Assembly: GCA_963756495.1 (NCBI GenBank)
Contig: CAVWNS010000002.1
Location: forward strand, 496,001 to 560,000
Direction of reading: 5' to 3'
Length of the DNA stretch: 64,000 bases
Origin: DATFDN01 sp963756495
Lineage (GTDB): Bacteria > Pseudomonadota > Alphaproteobacteria > Acetobacterales > Acetobacteraceae
Below the pieces are notes generated by a model. The model was not told where the DNA came from and did no database searches. It saw only the letters and a program-made list of their open reading frames with translations. Made by a program: the position numbers and the translations under genes. Shown here in pieces: positions 53,249 through 61,473 of this stretch (position 1 is its first letter; each line of letters opens with the position of its first letter).

Positions 53249-54151
53249 CTACGCTGCCTCGCGCCCGATCGCGTGCCAGCGCATCAATTGCAGGTGCCCG
53301 GCGCGCATTAGCCGCGCGCGCAATAGCCAGCGTTCCGCCTCGTGCACCATCGCAGCCGCGCGGGCCGGCGTCGGGCGTTGCGCGCTCATCGCCCGGACCA
53401 GTTCGCGCCAGCCTCGCAGCGCGAGATGGACATGGCGCTGGGTGACATCCTCGGCCACCCGTATGTCAAAGCCCAGACCTTCCAGTGCCTGGGTCACGGT
53501 TGTGCAGGCCGGCGGCTTCGCACGGCCCTCGATCCGCAGCCAGTCGAGCAGCGGGGCCTTTTCGGGACTCTCCCGGGCGATGATCTCGGTCAGCACGAGG
53601 TTGCTGCCTGGTCGGAGGGCGCCGGCGAGCGCGGGCAGGACCACCACGGCCTCGCCCATCGCCAGCGGCTCCAGCGCAAGGGCGTGATGATAGTAACGCG
53701 CCGGGAAGCGCGGGGCGCCGGGGTGCCAAATCTCGATCTGCCCGCGCCGGCCCAGCCCCGCGCGGGCGCAGTGCCGCACGGCGGCAGCGACCAGGACGGG
53801 GTCGGTCTCGAAGCCGCTGACCCACGCACCCAGACGCTCCGCCAGCAAGCGTGCCGCCCCGCCCGCGCCGCAGCCGACCAGCAGGACGCTGCACGCCGCC
53901 GACAGGCCGAGCGGTGTGGCGAGGCGGAGCACCTCCTCCTCTCCGCCAGGCAGGGTGAAACCCTCGCCCCACAGGCCGTCGGCAATGGCGAGCCGGTCAG
54001 GCGACCAGGCGCCTGCCTCCGCCGCGGCAGGGCCGGCGTGGACGATCGCCGGCGCAAGAGCGGGCTCGCCCGCCGCGGCGGGCGAGAGGGGCAGGCTTGG
54101 AGGTGGGAACAAGCTTCGCACGCTGCGCAGGAACACGGAGACCTCTGCCAT
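53249..54151 (-). CDS. methyltransferase-like protein (Rossmann, SAM-type)
   Basis: 300 residues. N-terminal Pro/Ala-rich stretch; central SAM-binding core with motif I VLLVGCGAGGAARLLAERLG, acidic loop VSGFETDPV, WHPGAPRFPARYYHHALALE and the motif-IV-like LRPGSNLVLTEIIARES; C-terminal helices rich in Arg. It is probably a small-molecule or cofactor methyltransferase of a group found in Acetobacteraceae-like genomes. Thirty bases downstream of the OxyR-type gene on the same strand, convergent with the gloB-linked methyltransferase. Confidence 0.75.
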   Translation of the reverse strand: MAEVSVFLRSVRSLFPPPSLPLSPAAAGEPALAPAIVHAGPAAAEAGAWSPDRLAIADGLWGEGFTLPGGEEEVLRLATPLGLSAACSVLLVGCGAGGAARLLAERLGAWVSGFETDPVLVAAAVRHCARAGLGRRGQIEIWHPGAPRFPARYYHHALALEPLAMGEAVVVLPALAGALRPGSNLVLTEIIARESPEKAPLLDWLRIEGRAKPPACTTVTQALEGLGFDIRVAEDVTQRHVHLALRGWRELVRAMSAQRPTPARAAAMVHEAERWLLRARLMRAGHLQLMRWHAIGREAA

Positions 54152-54181
54152 GCAGCCTGAAGCTGAAACCTTGACAGTAGC

Positions 54182-55118
54182 TTACCCGACCCGCGCCTCG
54201 GCGACGAGTGCCGGATGGAGACAGAGGGCGGCGGCCAGCACGGGGCCGAGCGCGCGATACTCCTCGGCGCGCGGCGCGTTCGCCCGCCAAAGCAAGCCCA
54301 GGGTCCGCCATGCCCCCCCACCGGCAAGCGGTCGGAATCTCCAGCCCGGTGCCCTGGGCGATCCCGGATTCCACCGCCAGTCGGGGCAGCAATGTCACCC
54401 CCAGACCGCCCGCGACCATTTGGGCGAGTGTGTGCAGACTGGTCGCGGCGAAGCTGTCCGCGCCGGCCGTCTGCATCCCGCATACCGCCAGCGCCTGGTC
54501 GCGCAGGCAATGCCCGTCTTCCAGCAGCAGCAGCCGCTCGGCTCCCAGCGCCGCAACCGGCACCGCTGGCTCCCGAGCGAGCGAATGGCCGGGCGGCAGT
54601 GCGGCCAGGAACTCGTCGCGCGCCACCGCCAGCGCCTCGGTGCCCGGACACGCGCAAGGCAGGGCAAGCAGCAGCACGTCCAACCGCCCGCGTCCCGAAT
54701 CCTCCACCAGTCGTGACGTCAGGTCCTCGCGCAGGTAGAGGCGCAGGCGTGGGAAGGCCGCGCGGACCGCAGGCATCAGTCGGGGGAGCAGGAACGGGCC
54801 GACGGTGGGGATCAGGCCCAGCCGCAGCGGCCCACTGAGTGGTGCGCGTGCGGCCTGCGCCGCCTCCGCCACCGCTTCCAGCGCCACCATCGCATTGCGC
54901 GCCCGCTCCACCAGTTCGCGCCCGACCGGTGTGAACACGACGCGCTTGCCCACCCCGCGATCCAGGATCGGCGTGTCGAGCTGGCGCTCCAGCGCGAGCA
55001 CCCCAGCCGAGAGCGTGGACTGGGTGACGGCGCACACATTGGCCGCGCGCCCGAAATGGCGGGTTTCGGCGAGCGCCAGCAGGTACCGGAGCTGCTGCGG
55101 GCTGGGGAGGGTGATCAT
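54182..55118 (-). pseudogene. OxyR-type LysR regulator with a one-base insertion near the 3' end
   Basis: From ATG 55118: HTH PSPQQLRYLLALAETRHFGR, TQSTLSAGVLALERQLDTPI, effector domain LRLGLIPTVGPFLLPRLMPA, the OxyR Cys region LLLEDGHCLRDQALAVC with two Cys seven apart (redox spacing of OxyR is CxxxxxxxxC), then VAGGLGVTLLPRLAVESGIA. At about 54313-54342, in or near a run of seven C, the frame is lost: the expected RPLAGGGAWRTLGLLWRAN and ALGPVLAAAL up to TAA at 54182 lies in another frame. With one base removed the gene encodes 311 residues, OxyR length. Peroxide-sensing activator if intact. Confidence 0.8.
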
Positions 55119-55285
55119 CGGAACCATTCGATCAAAAATCGGGCGCAACCCCGACGAGGTGCAGCGGGTGCTGGACGCCTTGCAGAGCGACGAGCGGTGC
55201 CCGTGCAACTGGCAGAAGGGCGAGGAAGTCCTGCGCCCGGCCGTCTAAAGGGCCCGCGGGGGCGCTCGCCGCCTGGGCGCCACGG

Positions 55286-56479
55286 TCAGAGCCAGCGCTG
55301 CTGCGGCGCCATGCCCAGCAGATGCTGGCCCACCGCCTCGAAATGCGAGGCCCGCCCCTGCACCTGTTGGCTGACCGTGTTCATGTCGCGGAACCGGCGC
55401 TCGAACGGCCCGGTATCGAAGATCGCGGTCGCACCCGCCTCGTGCCAGACGGCGTTGACCACCTCGCGCGCCTGATGGATGGCGAAGGTGGCCGCTTGGC
55501 GGATGTCCGCACGGTCCTGCAAGGTGAGGTGCCCGCGCGCCGCCGCGCCCGCCTGCGCCTGCTCCAGGACGGCGATCAGCCAGGTGCGCGCGGCACGGAG
55601 CCGGGCGTCGGACAGGCCGATCAGCGACTGCACCACGGCGCTGTCGCGCAACGCCGCCCGCGACAGCGCCGGCGTCTTGGCCGAGGCCAGGCGCACGAAT
55701 TCGTCCAGCATCCCGCGCGCCACGCCCAGGCCCACGGCGCCGAACCCGGCGGCGTAGATGTTCATGCTGGTGAACCGGTACAGCAGGCCGTCCTCGCGCC
55801 GCTCCGCCGGGTCGTCGCGGGTGACCGCGTACTCATCCGGCACGAACAGCTCCTCGACCGAGTAGGTGTCGCTGCCGGTGCCGCGCAGCCCCAGCACCTG
55901 CCAGACGTCCTCGATGACCGCCGCCGAGCGGGGGAACAGCATGGTGCGCTCGATCGCGCCGCCCTGCTTGTTGCGCCACTGCGTGCCGTCCGCCTCGAAC
56001 GCGGGGCAATGCGCGCCCAGCCAGCTCGCATGCCGGCTGCCGCTGGCGAACAGCCAGGTGCCGGTGACGCGCCAGCCTCCCGGCACCTTGTCGGCCCGTG
56101 CCCGTCCCCGCGCCTGCCCCCAGGCCAGCACGTCGCGCTCGTGGCCGAACACGCGCCGCGCGACCTCGGGGGCAAGATAGGCGGCGGTCATGGCGCAACC
56201 CGAGCCCTGGTTCATGCACCACGCCGTGCTACCGTCGCCCGCTGCAATCGCCTCGACGCACTGGATATAGGGGGCCGGCAGCAGCTCCAGCCCGCCGACC
56301 GAGCGCGGCAGCAGCAGCCGAAACATCCGCGCCCCGTGCATCGCATCCAGCACGTCGCCGGGCAACTCGCGCCCCGCATCGATCCGCGGGCCCGCCGACT
56401 GCAGCAGCGGGATCAGGCGCCGAGCCTCGGCGACAAGCTCCAGCCCGGCATCCGCCCGCTCGGGCGCGTGGACGTCCAT
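55286..56479 (-). CDS. acyl-CoA dehydrogenase-fold flavin oxidase/monooxygenase
   Basis: 397 residues of the acyl-CoA dehydrogenase superfamily, closer to HsaA/DszC-type flavin monooxygenases than to beta-oxidation enzymes: no active-site Glu in the usual place, and AAGDGSTAWCMNQGSG, then VPGGWRVTGTWLFASGSRHA, IEDVWQVLGLRGTGSDTYSV (flavin-contact loop) and FGAVGLGVARGMLDEFVRLA. Such enzymes use reduced flavin and O2 to hydroxylate aromatics or oxidise N/S compounds. No partner reductase adjacent. Start ATG 56479. Confidence 0.85.
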   Translation of the reverse strand: MDVHAPERADAGLELVAEARRLIPLLQSAGPRIDAGRELPGDVLDAMHGARMFRLLLPRSVGGLELLPAPYIQCVEAIAAGDGSTAWCMNQGSGCAMTAAYLAPEVARRVFGHERDVLAWGQARGRARADKVPGGWRVTGTWLFASGSRHASWLGAHCPAFEADGTQWRNKQGGAIERTMLFPRSAAVIEDVWQVLGLRGTGSDTYSVEELFVPDEYAVTRDDPAERREDGLLYRFTSMNIYAAGFGAVGLGVARGMLDEFVRLASAKTPALSRAALRDSAVVQSLIGLSDARLRAARTWLIAVLEQAQAGAAARGHLTLQDRADIRQAATFAIHQAREVVNAVWHEAGATAIFDTGPFERRFRDMNTVSQQVQGRASHFEAVGQHLLGMAPQQRWL

Positions 56480-56573
56480 CGGCGGTTTCCCCTGCGTCGT
56501 TGCCGCACGCTACACCGCGCCGCGCCGCCCGGCCAAGCGCGGTGCCACCACCTGCCCGCCCGCGCGTATAGAC

Positions 56574-57239
56574 ATGATGAAGCCGATCGCGCAGCTGATC
56601 GCGGAGATCGTGGCGGACGCCCGCGCGACCGCCATCTGGACCGGCCGGGCGGCGTTCAGTCCGCGCGTGCTGGACGCGCTGCGTGCGACCGACCGCGCCG
56701 CCTTTATGCTGCCCGCTGACGCGGCGCGGGCGCACGTCAACGCGGCGCATCCGATCGGCCACGGCCAGACCATCTCCCAGCCGTTCATCGTCGCGCTGAT
56801 GACCGACCTGCTCGACCTCACCCCCGATGCCGCCGTGCTCGAGGTGGGAACCGGGTCGGGCTACCAGGCCGCCGTGCTCGCGCGACTGGCGGGCACGGTG
56901 TTCTCGGTCGAGACCATCGCCGCCCTGTCCGATCGCGCCGGGGCGGCGCTGGCGGCGGCCGGGCTGCGCAATGTGCATCTGCGGGTCGGCGACGGCGCCG
57001 CAGGGTGGCCCGAGGAGGCACCGTTCGACGCGATCATCGTCACCGCCGCCGCGCTCGCGATCCCGCCGGCCCTGATCGACCAGCTCGCGGCGCCTGGCCG
57101 GTTGGTGATCCCGGTCGGCGCGCCGGGAACGACGCAGGAGCTGCGTCTGATCACACGCGATGCCGCCGGGGCGGTAAGCGATCGCCACGTCCTGGACGTC
57201 TCATTCGTCCCGCTGGCGCGGCCCGGCCCGGGCGGTTGA
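56574..57239 (+). CDS. pcm: protein-L-isoaspartate O-methyltransferase
   Basis: 221 residues. Starts MKPIAQLIAEIVADARATAI (ATG 56574 or 56577). Family signatures GHGQTISQPFIVALMTDLLD, AAVLEVGTGSGYQAAVLARL (SAM loop), VFSVETIAAL and PFDAIIVTAAALAIPPALID. Repairs isoaspartyl residues in aged proteins with SAM. Ends 64 bases before an LLM gene on the same strand. Confidence 0.94.
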   Translation: MMKPIAQLIAEIVADARATAIWTGRAAFSPRVLDALRATDRAAFMLPADAARAHVNAAHPIGHGQTISQPFIVALMTDLLDLTPDAAVLEVGTGSGYQAAVLARLAGTVFSVETIAALSDRAGAALAAAGLRNVHLRVGDGAAGWPEEAPFDAIIVTAAALAIPPALIDQLAAPGRLVIPVGAPGTTQELRLITRDAAGAVSDRHVLDVSFVPLARPGPGG

Positions 57240-57303
57240 CGGGCCGGGGGAACGTGCTACTAGCCGGTAGCCTGGCAGCCAAGGTAACGGACGGAGACGT
57301 GCC

Positions 57304-58584
57304 ATGAAGCTGATGTGGTTCCATCTGATGCCTTATACCGAGCTGCCGGACGATTTCCGCGAGCAGCATCCGTCGGTGTGGGTGGACATCCACTCCAGCC
57401 TGTTCGACCCCAAGCGCGCCCATCACATGTACAACGACTTCATGGACGAACTCGAGTACGCCGCCGATTGCGGGTTCGACGCGATCTGCGTGAACGAGCA
57501 CCACTCCAACGGCTACGGGCTGATGCCCTCGCCCAACCTGGTCGCCTCCTCGTTGGCACGGCGCACCACCGACACCGCGATCTGCGTCATGGGCAACTCC
57601 CTCGCGCTCTACAACCCGCCCACGCGGGTGGCCGAGGAGTTCGCGATGATCGACGTGATCTCCGGTGGCCGGCTGATCGCCGGCTTCCCGGTCGGCACGC
57701 CGATGGACACCTGCTACGCCTACGGCCAGAACCCGTCGATGCTGCGCCAACGCTACCTGGAGGCGCATGATCTCGTGGTCCGCGCCTGGACCGAGCAGGA
57801 CACCTTCGCCTTCAACGGCCGCTTCAACCAGCAGCGCTACGTCAACATCTGGCCGCGTCCGATCCAGCGCCCGCATCCGCCGATCTGGGTGCCGGGCGGC
57901 GGCTCGGTGGAGACCTGGCACTGGTGCGCCGAGATGGACTACGTGTACTGCTACCTGTCCTACTACGGCTACAAGGCCGGCCAGGCGACGATGGACGGGT
58001 TCTGGAACGAGATGTCGCGTCTCGGCAAGGACCGCAACCCGTACCAGGCCGGCTTCCTCCAGTTCATCGGCGTGGGCGAGAGCCGCCAGCACGCCTTCGA
58101 CCTCTATTCGGAAGCCGCCGAATACTTTTATGGCCGCTGCCTGCACGTTGATCCGCGTTTCGCCGTGCCGCCCGGCTACATGTCCGAGGGCAGCCAGCGC
58201 GCTGGCATCGAGAGCCAGATCCGCCAGGCGGCCGACGCCAACGTGCGCGGCAAGGGCACCGGCGAGCGCATGGCCTCCGTCGCGCGCGCGATGGATGCCA
58301 TCGTGGACCGGGGTTACGTCATCGTCGGCTCACCCGACGAGGTCGCCGAGCAGTTGCGAGAGGTCGCGCACACCCTGAACGTCGGCCATCTCATGCTGCT
58401 CCTGCAGTTCGGCAACATGGGCAAGGACCTCTGCCGGTACAATACCAAGCTGTTCGCGACCAAGGTGATGCCGCAGATTGCGGGCCTGTTCGCCGAGTGG
58501 GAGGACCGCTGGTGGCCGCGGCCGATGGAGGCGCAGGCCCGCGCCGAAATCCCGGCCTTCACGCCGCGCATGGCAGCGGAATAG
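57304..58584 (+). CDS. LLM-class flavin-dependent oxidoreductase
   Basis: 426 residues, luciferase-like barrel: KLMWFHLMPYTELPDDFREQ, GFDAICVNEHHSNGYGLMPS, ICVMGNSLALYNPPTRVAEE, GRLIAGFPVGTPMDTCYAYG, RPHPPIWVPGGGSVETWHWC. The last section carries HLMLLLQFGNMGKDLCRYNT, as in the long LLM subgroup often next to alpha/beta hydrolases. Probable use of FMNH2 and O2 on a small organic molecule. Heads a three-gene unit with two hydrolases (39- and 17-base gaps). Confidence 0.9.
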   Translation: MKLMWFHLMPYTELPDDFREQHPSVWVDIHSSLFDPKRAHHMYNDFMDELEYAADCGFDAICVNEHHSNGYGLMPSPNLVASSLARRTTDTAICVMGNSLALYNPPTRVAEEFAMIDVISGGRLIAGFPVGTPMDTCYAYGQNPSMLRQRYLEAHDLVVRAWTEQDTFAFNGRFNQQRYVNIWPRPIQRPHPPIWVPGGGSVETWHWCAEMDYVYCYLSYYGYKAGQATMDGFWNEMSRLGKDRNPYQAGFLQFIGVGESRQHAFDLYSEAAEYFYGRCLHVDPRFAVPPGYMSEGSQRAGIESQIRQAADANVRGKGTGERMASVARAMDAIVDRGYVIVGSPDEVAEQLREVAHTLNVGHLMLLLQFGNMGKDLCRYNTKLFATKVMPQIAGLFAEWEDRWWPRPMEAQARAEIPAFTPRMAAE

Positions 58585-58622
58585 CCGGCACCCACCCACA
58601 ACGGCCAAAAAGGGGAGGCAAC

Positions 58623-59405
58623 GTGAGCGAACCCGCGACGTCGACCATCGAAGTCAACGGCTTCCCGACCCGCATCTGGCGCAAGGGAAGCGGCCCGACG
58701 CTGGGGTTCCTGGCCGGCTTCGGCGGGCTGCCCCGCTGGGTGCCTTTCCTCGATCACCTCGCGGAGGCGCGCACGGTGATCGTGCCCTCGCTGCCGGGCT
58801 TTCCCGGCGGCGATCGTGGGCACACCGTCCTCGACACCCACCTCGACTGGCTGCTCGCGGTGCGCGCCATCCTCGACCAGGCCGGGCTGGAGGGCGCCGA
58901 CCTCGCCGGCAGCTCTGTCGGTGCCTCACTGGCCGCCGAGGTGGCCGCGCTCTGGCCCCGGCAGGTCGGCAAGCTCGCACTGGTCGCGCCGTTCGGCCTG
59001 TTCGACGAGAAGGACCCGGCGACCGATCCCTGGGCGCAGCGGGCCGACGCGGTGCCGGGGCTGCTGTGCGCGGCGCCCGAGACATGGACCGCGCTGAAGG
59101 CCCCGCCCGAGGGCGCCAACTCGATCGAGTGGCCGATCGAGCAGACCCGCGCCACCGAAGCGGCGGCGCGCATCTTCTGGCCGCTCGGGAACACCAAGCT
59201 GGAGAAGCGGCTGCCGCTCATCCAGGCACCCACGCTGCTGATCTGGGGCGAGCAGGACCGCATCATGCCGCGCAGCTATGCCGAGCGGTTCCGCGCCGCC
59301 ATCAAGGGCCCGACCGAGTTGCGGGTGATCCCCGGCGCCGGGCATTTGGCCGAGCTGGACCAGCCAAAGGCCGTCGCCGAGGCCATCCTCGGCTGGACCC
59401 GGTAG
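58623..59405 (+). CDS. alpha/beta hydrolase
   Basis: 260 residues from GTG 58623 (GGGGAGG upstream). Fold elements: TLGFLAGFGGLPRWVPFLDH, nucleophile elbow GADLAGSSVGASLAAEVAAL (Ser in GSSVG), APFGLFDEKDP, acid in IWGEQDRIMP and catalytic His in GAGHLAELDQ. Complete Ser-Asp-His triad. Likely hydrolysis of an ester or lactone generated by the preceding LLM enzyme (inference from operon). Confidence 0.9.
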   Translation: MSEPATSTIEVNGFPTRIWRKGSGPTLGFLAGFGGLPRWVPFLDHLAEARTVIVPSLPGFPGGDRGHTVLDTHLDWLLAVRAILDQAGLEGADLAGSSVGASLAAEVAALWPRQVGKLALVAPFGLFDEKDPATDPWAQRADAVPGLLCAAPETWTALKAPPEGANSIEWPIEQTRATEAAARIFWPLGNTKLEKRLPLIQAPTLLIWGEQDRIMPRSYAERFRAAIKGPTELRVIPGAGHLAELDQPKAVAEAILGWTR

Positions 59406-59421
59406 CGCGGAGGGACGGGCT

Positions 59422-60375
59422 GTGCCGCTCGATCCGGATGCCCTTGCCGTCATCGACATGATCCGGGCGGCCGGCCGGCCGGCCTTTGAGACGCTTACCC
59501 CGGCCGAAGCCCGAATCGCCTACGCGGCCAGCCGTGCCGTCCTGCAGCCGGAGCCGGAGGCGGTCGCCGAGGCACGTGCCCTCGCCGCCCCCGGCCCGCT
59601 GGGCGATATCCCATTGCGTGCCTATCGCCCGACCGGCGTCGCCGCTGCCGAGGTGCTCCCGGCGCTGGTGTACTACCACGGCGGTGGCTGGCTGCTGGGC
59701 GACCTCGACTCCCACGACGTGATCTGCCGCCGGCTCGCCAATCTCGCGGGCTGTGCCGTGGTGTCGGTGGATTACCGCATGGCGCCCGAGCACAAGTTCC
59801 CCGCCGCCGTGCAGGACAGCGCGGCGGCGACGCGCTGGGTGATCGAGAGCGCCGTCAAACTGGGCATCGACCCGCGCCGCGTCGCGGTGGGCGGCGATTC
59901 GGCGGGTGGCAACCTCGCGGCGGTCATGGCCCTGATGGCGCGTGACGGCGACCTGCCGCCGCTCGCCTTCCAGCTTCTGGTGTATCCGGCGACCGACATG
60001 ATGATGGTCACGGTCTCCTCGCAGACCGTGCGCGAGGGCGTGCCGCTCACCACCAGCACCATGAGGTGGTTCATCGACCACTACATGGCCAATTCCGCCG
60101 ACCGCCTGGACTGGCGCGCCTCGCCGCTGCGGGCGGCCAGTCTCGCGGGCACGGCACCGGCCCTGGTGCTGACCGCGAGCGGCGACCCGTTGCGCGACGA
60201 GGGGATCGCCTACGCGGAGCGGCTGGAGCGTGACGGGGTACGGGTCAAGCTCCTGCACTTCTCCGACCAGATCCACGGCTTCCTCAGCATGGGCAAGATC
60301 ATCCGCGCCTCGGACGTGTCGTTGCGGATGATGGCCGCGATGCTGCAACAGGCGCTCCGGCCGGCGGCGGACTAG
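59422..60375 (+). CDS. HSL-type esterase/lipase (alpha/beta hydrolase 3)
   Basis: 317 residues, GTG start at 59422 behind GGAGGG. Hormone-sensitive-lipase-family motifs: YYHGGGWLLGDLDSHD (oxyanion HGGG), GGDSAGGNLAAVMALMARDG (nucleophile Ser in GDSAG), acid in ASGDPLRDEG and His in DQIHGFLSMGKI. Broad esterase. Third gene of the LLM-hydrolase unit; ends before a strong hairpin at 60392-60434. Confidence 0.92.
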   Translation: MPLDPDALAVIDMIRAAGRPAFETLTPAEARIAYAASRAVLQPEPEAVAEARALAAPGPLGDIPLRAYRPTGVAAAEVLPALVYYHGGGWLLGDLDSHDVICRRLANLAGCAVVSVDYRMAPEHKFPAAVQDSAAATRWVIESAVKLGIDPRRVAVGGDSAGGNLAAVMALMARDGDLPPLAFQLLVYPATDMMMVTVSSQTVREGVPLTTSTMRWFIDHYMANSADRLDWRASPLRAASLAGTAPALVLTASGDPLRDEGIAYAERLERDGVRVKLLHFSDQIHGFLSMGKIIRASDVSLRMMAAMLQQALRPAAD

Positions 60376-60391
60376 CTCAATAGTTTAGTGG

Positions 60392-60434
60392 CCTGCTTTA
60401 TCCCGGAGGTTCGGTTACGAACTTTCGGGGCAGG
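60392..60434. terminator. possible bidirectional terminator hairpin
   Basis: CCCGGAGGTTCG (60402-60413) pairs with CGAACTTTCGGG (60418-60429) over 12 base pairs (two G-U) with a GTTA loop; an outer CCTGC/GCAGG stem (60392-60396, 60430-60434) extends it after an unpaired TTTAT. Lies between convergent genes ending at 60375 and 60443. No strong U-run on either side, so termination is uncertain. Confidence 0.5.
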
Positions 60435-60442
60435 ACACTTGC

Positions 60443-60694
60443 TCAACCGCATCCCGCCGTCGCCGGCGTGTCGCCCACCGCGGGTGGTCGGTCCGTCATG
60501 CGGACCGGGGTTTGCCAGCAATCGGCCACCCCCAGGCTGCGCGTGCAGTAAGGCAGCGGAGCCGGTGGAGCGACATGCCCGCCCGGCGCGACTTCGCACG
60601 AGGCCTTGCCGAACCCGAACGGCAGGCCATCCGCGCCGATCGGCGCCGCGCAGCCGGCAAGCAGCAGCGCCACAAGCGGAACAAGCCTTCGCAT
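60443..60694 (-). CDS. small lipoprotein
   Basis: 83 residues: MRRLVPLVALLLAGCAAPIG has a Lpp signal with lipobox LLAGC (C15). Mature part is short, Pro-rich with four further Cys (SCEVAPGG, PYCTRS, DCWQTP, AGCG). Matches a pattern of small outer-membrane-type lipoproteins conserved beside yfgM/bamB in acetic-acid-type alphaproteobacteria, but no function is known to me. Divergent from yfgM. Confidence 0.7.
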   Translation of the reverse strand: MRRLVPLVALLLAGCAAPIGADGLPFGFGKASCEVAPGGHVAPPAPLPYCTRSLGVADCWQTPVRMTDRPPAVGDTPATAGCG

Positions 60695-60804
60695 GAGCCG
60701 ATCTTGTCACGCCGGGGGTGAACGGAGCGTTTCCGCACACCCTGTTTGCCCGCGTCCGACGCCGCCGCTATGGTCCGCCGCCCTCGGGGGAGCCACCGTG
60801 AATC

Positions 60805-61468
60805 GTGCCTGACATCTTTGACGAGGTCGAGGAAGAGGTTCGCGCCGAACGGGTGCGGCGCCTGCTCTCGCGCTATGCCGGCGTGATCCTGGCGGCGGCA
60901 CTGCTGGTGGTCGCCGTGATCGCGGGCTGGCGGGTCCGGAACTACTACCAGGCGCGCGCGGACCGTGCGGCCGCCGTGCAGGTACATGGTGGCGCTGAAT
61001 CAGGCCCAGGCTACCGGGCCCGATGCCAAGCCGTCCCGTGCCGCCGCCGAAGCCGCGCTGGTCCGGCTCGCGCAACAGGGGCCGCCCGGCTATCGCACCC
61101 TGGCGCGGCTGCGCGCGGCGGCATTGCTCGCGCAGGACGGCCGGCTTGCGGAGGCGCTGGGCCTCTATAACGCCGTCGCGACGGATGGCGCCGCCGATCC
61201 GCTGCTGCGCGACCTCGCGACCCTGCTCTGGGCCGAGCACCAGATCGACAGCGGCGACGCGCAGCTTATCGCCGACCGGCTGAAGCCACTCGTCGCCCCC
61301 GACAACCCGTGGCGTCCGCTTGCCGAGCGCGGGCTGGCGCTGCTCGATCTACGTCAGAACCATATCGATGCCGCTCGGGCGACACTGCGCCGCCTCGCCG
61401 TTGATGGGGCGGCACCGTCCGGCGTGCGCGATTCTGCACAGCTCCTGCTGCAACACCTCGGGAACTGA
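60805..61468 (+). pseudogene. YfgM-like TPR membrane protein, one-base insertion
   Basis: GTG 60805 opens MPDIFDEVEEEVRAERVRRL, TM helix YAGVILAAALLVVAVIAGW, then RNYYQARADRAAAVQ. At about 60980 an extra G (CAG G TAC) shifts the frame; its removal yields VQYMVALNQAQATGPDAKPS and TPR-like LRAAALLAQDGRLAEALGLY, LADLRQNHIDAARATLRRLA-type repeats to TGA at 61468, 220 residues in all. YfgM is an inner-membrane protein with periplasmic TPRs that works with SecYEG/PpiD. Placement before bamB-der is the classical order, so a sequencing indel is at least as likely as true loss. Confidence 0.82.
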
Positions 61469-61473
61469 GCACG

